Source of the DNA: Mesostigma viride
Lineage: Eukaryota > Streptophyta > Mesostigmatophyceae > Mesostigmatales > Mesostigmataceae
Reading direction: 5' to 3'
Assembly: GCA_009746045.1 (NCBI GenBank)
Contig: RPFO01000225.1
Span: forward strand, 213,501 to 277,500
DNA: 64,000 bases
Each line of letters opens with the position of its first letter. Position 1 is the stretch's first letter. The translations under genes were made by a program, and so were the position numbers. Shown here in pieces: positions 44,027-64,000 of the stretch. The notes under the pieces were generated by a model that was not told the DNA's origin, did not search any database, and saw only the letters and a list, made by a program, of their open reading frames with translations.

Positions 44027-46399
44027 ATGATTCCGGGACAGCCCAGTCATACAAATCAGGCGGCGGTGCAGTTTTTGAATGACGTGCTCACAAGAACCGG
44101 TTCGGACGCTCTGCCATACAGGTGGGTGTTTAAGCCGCAATCAATAAAACACCAGGGTTGATGATTTTTCGAATACGACATTATTGTAATTTGATGTTTC
44201 GCGCTTTAATGCCGGTGTTAGCCGGTTTCACGCTGATGGCGTTGGTGACCCACGTTCGTTGTGAGAACTTCATGGCCCAACCTTGCCATTGGCGCCCTGC
44301 CTGGCATGGTGTATGGCTTCCGCTTGGTCGGCGTCCAGTTATCAATTGTATGGCAAGTGTTGTTCCTTGCAAGCCTAACGAGGGAAACTAGCTTCGTGTT
44401 CTTTTTTCGGATTCATGTACACGCATATCTTGAGGCACCGAGGGCGGTTACATTTTACAACAGCTTCATTGTGCTCAACCAGCGCGCGCCTCCACCCGTC
44501 TCGTCTAGCCCAACCATCCCGCAGTTACCAACATTTATCAATATGATCACTGCTTGCGGGTACTTTGCGTTTTTGCAAGCGCGTGGGCAGAGCTCAGGCA
44601 GTCCTGTATTGGTTCCTGGGACATTCCCACCCTCCGGCCTGCGTTGCTTGTCTGAATGACGTTCCCACCTAGGAGCGAGCGGATACCTTGCCTAAAGATG
44701 CATGTGCATGGGCCCCTCATAGAAACACACGCTGTGCCTGTTATGATGCGCTCTCAATGATGCCTGTTATGAATGCTCGCTCTTGTCCTTTCCCAACATC
44801 CTCCCTTGAACCTCCCCTCCTCCTCCCCCCCCCACAACCCCTTCCTCACACAAATTCTTCCCCCACGTCCTCTCTCCAACCAGCCCTCCTCCCCTCAATC
44901 CACCCCGACCTGTGTCCGTTCATCCTCCTTCCAGAGTACTTCCCCCCATCCCCCCCCCCCAACCCAACCTATCCTCCTCCCTTTGATGCAACCACGCCCG
45001 TGTATTACCCCAAGATTATAAATTGCCTAATGTACGTATTGATAATTAGTCGTTATCTACAATTGTCATCTTGTCAGGAGGTAGGAAACTTGCTAACACA
45101 AGGGATGAGCAATCCCAAGATAGTAACCAGTGAGGCCGACGCGGTATATACCTATTAAATCAGTATTGTTGTTATTTTTTCTTCATTTGAGCACACCTCA
45201 GCATTGAATGAACACTATTGTACTAACCCTCCCCCCTTTCTCCCCTCTCTCCCCCATTCCCCAACCCCCAACCCCAACCCCAACCCCAGGAGGGACGCGG
45301 CATGGGCCATCCGGGGCCATCTATTGGACGCGATCAACGACTACCCGGGCCTGTCCATCTCAGCCGACACGTACACCCACAATAACGGGAGCAGCGCGCG
45401 GCTCCTGCTGGCCTCCGGCACCATCCCCATGTACTACAACGGCACGCGCTACAACGTGCCGCTGTCCATCTGGCTCACCGACGACTACCCGCGCCGGCCC
45501 CCCACCGTGCTGGTGACGCCGACATCCGATATGACCATCCGGCCGATGCATCCCCACGTGGACCTGACAGGTCTCGTGGACGTGCCGTACCTGCGCGAGT
45601 GGGTGTTCCCAGCCTCCACCCTCGTGGACCTATGCAAGCAGCTCTCGGCGCGATTCGGAGAGAACCCGCCGCTGTTCGCGCGGCCGCCGGGCTCCGCCTC
45701 CCCCGCGATACAACGGCCGGCCCCACCCCCGTCCCATCAACACCCACCCTCCCGCTACCCACCCCTACCTTCCCAGCCAGGAGTCCCTCAAGCACGCGCA
45801 CAGCCGCCCCCCTCGGGCTTGGCCACGCCTTCCCACGGGTACCCCTCTCCGTCACCCCTGCGACAGCACCCTGTGGGATATCATGTCGCGTCGCCCCCAC
45901 AACCTGCAGGTCAAATGGACGTAGGAGGGGCAGCCAACCCGCTCACTGGCGGCCCTTCCCCCTCACACGCCAGCACGACGCCCCTGGGCCTGCCGTACAG
46001 GGGGCCACCGGTTGCGCACCCCCCTGCAGGTGCCTCAGGTGGTCGCAGCGCGATCGAGCCCCCGCTAATCCCCGCAGGGGGGGGGGGGGCATGGCCGTGG
46101 GTCGTGCGGGGTCGGGGTCGGGCAGCGTGGGGGCGGAGGACCCCTCGTCCGCCTTCCGGCGGCATGCGGTGCAGTACTTGACCAAGAAGCTGCACACCAG
46201 CCTGGCAGAATATCGCGCCAGCTCGCAGCGGGAGTTGGAATCGTTGTATGAGACGGAGGCCTTGCTGCAGTCGCGCCGAGCCGCGCTCGAGGTGGGTGGC
46301 AGGCGGTAGCGCGGCTGTGCTAATTTAAAAACTCAGGACTGTTAGTGTATAGTTGTTTCCCTGCCTCCTGCCCTTCTTACAGCCACCTTCCCCCCCCCC

Positions 46400-46433
<34 letters not shown>

Positions 46434-47473
46434 TGTCCCACGAAGTTACATGTGTTGTGTTTGTGTGATTATTTTCGGTCGTTGTGTAGCCCTGTGCCTA
46501 GTTCCTCCGTAAGGGGTGGGGTGGTGCTGACGGGGGAAAGCAAGGATTCACGGGTGCACCGCTCATCTGCTTGTTGAATCTGTTTGTTGCATCTGCGTGG
46601 TGCTTTTGTGTGGTGCTCCCGCGTGGTGCTTATGCGGAAATGTTTATGCGTGGTCCTCGTGCAGCGGGGCCTGGACAGCCTGCGGCTTGACAAGGAGCGC
46701 TTGGAAGCGGCCGTCGCCAAGGTCAACTCCAAGAAGGACTCCATTGAGAACTGGCTGCGCATCAACGACCGGGTGAGCTAGCCGATTCACGTGGTTTTAG
46801 GGTGAATTCTCCTCTATGTGGGTGCATGGCTGCGCACACCAACCAGGTAAGGCAGTTGTTGGTGTACCTGAAAGTGCATGGCTGCGGTTGTTGATGACGG
46901 GGCAGCACACCTGGTAGTAAGGTATTTAGGTGATTAACATGTCCTTGGGTGCATGGCGGCGCAAGGTTGCCTTGGATTTCGATATGCACGCGCAGGGCAC
47001 ATTGGTGTACTCATGTAAGCCTGGAAGTTGCGTATGCCTTCAAGGTCACAGTAAATGTCACCTGAAGTACGCTCAAGAGGTAGTTTTTTGCTTTGATCTG
47101 AGCGTTCCCGTTTGTGAATACTGCGGTACTAGTTTGGCTGCTTACTTCTTGAGGAAATTTCCCATTCCCTCTCGTTGGGATGTATGCACAGGGCGTGGAG
47201 GAGGTGGTGGTGGACGACATATTTGTGGTGGAGGACCCGCTGTCGCAGCAGCTGCTGGATGCGGCGGCGGACGACCTCGCCATCGACGACACCCTGGACG
47301 CCCTGGAGGCGCCGCTCCAAGAGCACCTGGTCCCCTTGGAGGAGTACCTGACGCACGTAAAACGGCTGACGCGCCAGCAGTTCATGGCCAGGGCGCTGTG
47401 GCACAAGATACGGAAAATGCAGATGGCCACGCAGCTCGACGGACCATCCCACCATGTTGTTTGGCAGCGGTAG
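44027..47473 (+). CDS. VPS23: VPS23/TSG101 homologue, ESCRT-I subunit
   Basis: Exons: 44027-44121, 45290-46291, 46665-46772, 47192-47473. ESCRT-I binds ubiquitinated membrane cargo and starts sorting into multivesicular bodies. Exon 1 (NQAAVQFLNDVLTRTGSDAL) joins in phase to RDAAWAIRGHLLDAINDY, giving a UEV domain of about 145 residues: DGTIP-like ASGTIPMYYNGTRYNVPL, WLTDDYPRRPP, HPHVDLTGLVDVPYL. UEV domains lack the E2 catalytic Cys, and none is seen at that site. A Pro-rich linker follows, then a coiled coil (LTKKLHTSLAEYRASSQREL and DKERLEAAVAKVNSKK) and a C-terminal steadiness box (LTRQQFMARALWHKIRKMQ). Linker and coiled coil are in different frames, switching around a 13-G run at 46077-46089: an indel, sequencing error or unrecognised small intron. 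Confidence 0.88.
46389..46428. repeat. C homopolymer and (CA)n in VPS23 intron
   Basis: A C run of about 26 bases followed by a short (AC)n tract, in the intron between the 46291 donor and the 46665 acceptor. Confidence 0.85.
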
Positions 47474-48555
47474 TAGTAGGTGGCTGCTCACATTAAAATT
47501 ACACCTTGTTTCTTGGATATTAATCAATTTATTAATTAGTCTCGTGTCCCCGTCGAGTCTTGACGTTACTTGGATGTATCATGTAGTTTGGCTCATGTAC
47601 CTCCAATGGTAGTTCGGAAAGTGTCTTATCCTCTCAAGTATTGGCATGTTATTGCGGCAATTTGTACACTACGATTCCATGCATGCAATTGATCAAAGGC
47701 CTGCCATGCTTGCAGGTCCAGCCACTGTATGATGATCATAACTGCGGAGTGCCTGATGAAATATACGCTTGGCTGATTTCGATAGTACCGGCTACGCCCC
47801 CTTCTACTAAAAAGAAGGATTCAGCCGTGTTCAGCCCGTCTCACGGTGCGAGACTGAACAAGTCTCGCGTGCAGACACGTGTGTAGTACTCCTACACACA
47901 GATCTCGAGTGATTTATCTAGTACCAAATCCGAAAGGCTTGCATCACTCCCCGGACAGGAGAACTTTTGCGGATGACTGTAGGTGTAAGTTGGCGATGCC
48001 ATGGTAACCGGAGACGTCCGTCCTATAGTCAGCAAAATTGGTGCGAGAGGTCCCCAGTTCGATTCCGGTCGGATTCATTTGCAGATCGCGTTTTTCCGCG
48101 TTTTCCGCGGCCCGGTACTGAACGCAAATGGTTTTCACCTTTGCGGAGTGCCTGATCAAATAACTGGGACCATGGATCGAGCTGTAGAACACACTGCTTA
48201 TTTGGCAAGGACCATACGGCAAGCGGGTCGCATATGCATGTGCACTTCTGCAGTCAATCAATTGATGTCAAAGATCGCGGGACAACTAGCGCAGGCCAGA
48301 ACTCTGGAAGAATTGGGGCCATGGTAGCTAGCTCGGGCCTTTTGTTATACCCTTTTTCACCAACTTGCTTCAAGGACATTCACGAATTTCAAATTTTAAA
48401 AAATTTTATAACTATGTACCACATAGACAACAGAAAAAAAATAAATACAGCTTGATACCAATTACATGGTTGTTGCACATAACATTCGAAGAGAGTTCAC
48501 AACGATCTGAATCTGAGTTATCTGATTACAAGATGTCTGAGTGCTGGCGTTCTTC
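47474..48555. other. Intergenic, decayed repeats only
   Basis: No gene. AATTAGTCTCGTGTCCCCGTC at about 47535 resembles the reversed LINE-B terminus (AATTAGACTCGTGCTCCCGT), so a minus-strand relic may end here. GCGGAGTGCCTGATGAAATA (47743) and GCGGAGTGCCTGATCAAATA (48138) form a near-identical pair. A B-box-like AGTTCGATTCC at about 48056 suggests a tRNA-derived SINE. No VPS23 poly(A) signal was recognised. Confidence 0.4.
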
Positions 48556-48559
48556 CGAT

Positions 48560-49140
48560 ATTGATGCCAGTACGCGGACCACCCCAAGTGTCGCATTGGA
48601 TCACCGCATGGTCACCGCAACCTTGCGCCTACGTCTGTGCAGCCCCCCAAGTGCCCCCGCGGGCCCCTGCCCCCGCTCTGATTGGACCTGCCTACGCCCC
48701 GTCCGCAACGCCGGGAGAAGTGGTCAGACCTAGGAGGAGAAGCGCCGCGACGCAATCAGGTCCGCCTTTGTGGCTGCGCAACCTTTGATGTACCTGGATG
48801 CCGAATGCGGCCTGGATCTCACGCCACCCTACGAACTGTTCATGCGATCAGTGGATCTTGGCTCTCAGCTGCTCCCTGAACAACCCCACGCTCGCCCAGC
48901 CCCGCTATACCTGCGCGATGCCCAGGTGGTGGCCGCCTGGTTGGCGCTTGTGCAGGCCTGCTGCCGCGGGGAGGACCTGTACCTGTACCATGGGCGGCTT
49001 ACTCAGCATATACTGCTGCACATGCGGAGGAGGTGGAGAAACTTGCCGCAGAGATCAATCCCCCCACGGCCGCCAACCAGCACAAGGCGGCATGGCGGTC
49101 TCTCGACCGTCTCACCGGACGGCGGTCCTCAACAGCACTG
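48560..49140 (+). pseudogene. Possible LINE linker remnant
   Basis: An open stretch reading MYLDAECGLDLTPPYELFMR and later, in another frame, EEVEKLAAEINPPTAANQHK followed by AAWRSLDRLTGRR. The last part resembles the linker between endonuclease and RT in LINEs, where a WR-x(4)-LTGR motif is common. No endonuclease or RT motif is present. It could equally be an unrelated decayed gene. Confidence 0.3.
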
Positions 49141-49481
49141 TAACTTAGATATCGGGCGCAACTGCAATGCTCGCTGCCTTTGCACTGCCAATATGTATCA
49201 GCATCAAGGCACTGACATGCACAATGGATTCCAACATATCCGCAATGACTCTAAACACATACCACATGTGAATATGCTCAAGCTACCACAAAGTGTGCAG
49301 ATCCAGGAAATGGGAATGATTGTGGACGTAGCGACCCATCCAACTTTCATCAGCCGTCCGAAAAATTCTTGATGCGAACTGAAACATTTGATGGTATCCT
49401 ATGTTGATACTGCGATGGTGGCAATGCCGACCACCACTTTATTGAATCACTCACTGCCGTTCAGTGCCTCCATGTGCCCAA

Positions 49482-63523
<14,042 letters not shown>

Positions 63524-64000
63524 GGCTGCTTGGTGTACGTCAGCTATTCCAACGTCAGCATGTAAACTTCAGGCGTTCTGTCCGTCGCCGTGCATTTAGC
63601 AATGCGGGTACACGTTTGCAAATGACTTAATCAACCATCGACGATCTATGGCGTATGGTAACCTCTTTGAAATTAATGGTGTCTCATCAACTCCTCATCA
63701 AATGCATCCAGTAAGGGTTGGAAAGGACGTCTTCTCCTCCTGGTTTATAATTTCGCTGCCTGGTGCTCCATAGCTGAGTTAGCACTGAGAAGTAACAGCT
63801 GTGACATGCCTACGCCCGCATGGACTCACAGCTTCGCCAGTGGCGCCGTATTGTACTGCATACGCATATACGGGCTTCCGTACGTGAGATGCATTCCATG
63901 CGTGATCCCAGATCTGACACTGCGCAAATGCGCTGCGCGTGCTGCTTCTGAAGGCATTGGCGAGGGTGCACGCCAGGTGCATGGGGCCGGTCATAAGTGC
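63524..64000. other. 5' flank of the 804-residue gene
   Basis: Upstream of the ATG at 63523. No second gene, repeat or clear core promoter was recognised before the window ends. Confidence 0.4.

Noticed and set aside
48000..48090. tRNA gene with AGTTCGATTCC T-loop
   Set aside because: The T-stem does not pair and no acceptor or anticodon stem can be drawn; more likely a SINE relic.

Overview
This is nuclear DNA of a eukaryote, most probably a green alga of the Chlorophyceae. Coding exons are GC-rich and split by many GT-AG introns. The only clear 3' UTR carries the chlorophyte polyadenylation signal TGTAA (459-463). One gene resembles the plant plastid-type M48 metallopeptidases, and the rest of the window is crowded with retrotransposons, hAT elements and satellites. 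Exon chains were assembled by eye from splice signals, reading phase and protein similarity recalled from memory; no search was run.

Layout. (1) 1-463: 3' end of an unidentified gene. (2) 464-15370: a gene-poor transposon graveyard. It holds a 5'-truncated LINE copy with an open RT frame (3076-4943), a 1.27-kb (ATTC)n array, LINE-like ORF1-only elements inserted into one another in opposite orientations (6423-9155 and 11282-14167), a foldback element, decayed RT fragments and SINE-like repeats. (3) 15371-28075, minus strand: a nine-exon M48 metallopeptidase gene whose second intron holds a 6.4-kb, about 267-copy satellite with a 24-bp unit. (4) 28503-43571: a four-member nest of transposable elements. 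A roughly 330-bp hAT-type MITE received LINE-A in its left part and a complete hAT transposon (hAT-2) in its right part; LINE-A in turn received LINE-B. Each insertion is bounded by its own target-site duplication. (5) 44027-47473, plus strand: a VPS23/TSG101 gene (ESCRT-I, UEV domain, coiled coil, steadiness box). (6) 49482-63523, minus strand: a 19-exon gene for an unidentified protein of about 804 residues with a very acidic N-terminal region and one predicted membrane segment; several of its introns carry separate minisatellites.

How the parts relate. The M48 peptidase and VPS23 genes are divergent neighbours. Without the nested element their start codons would lie about 0.9 kb apart; they are now 16 kb apart. 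The retroelements here share a 3' design, a short hairpin followed by a (TTAA)n-type tail, including elements that encode only ORF1. This suggests that ORF1-only elements are moved in trans by an RT such as that of LINE-B.

The oddest signal is a 12-bp sequence, CAAAGAGACAAC, inserted at two unrelated sites, each time between perfect 18-19 bp direct repeats. A third copy of the 12-mer, without such repeats, lies at 14674. No CRISPR array, rRNA or intact tRNA was seen.
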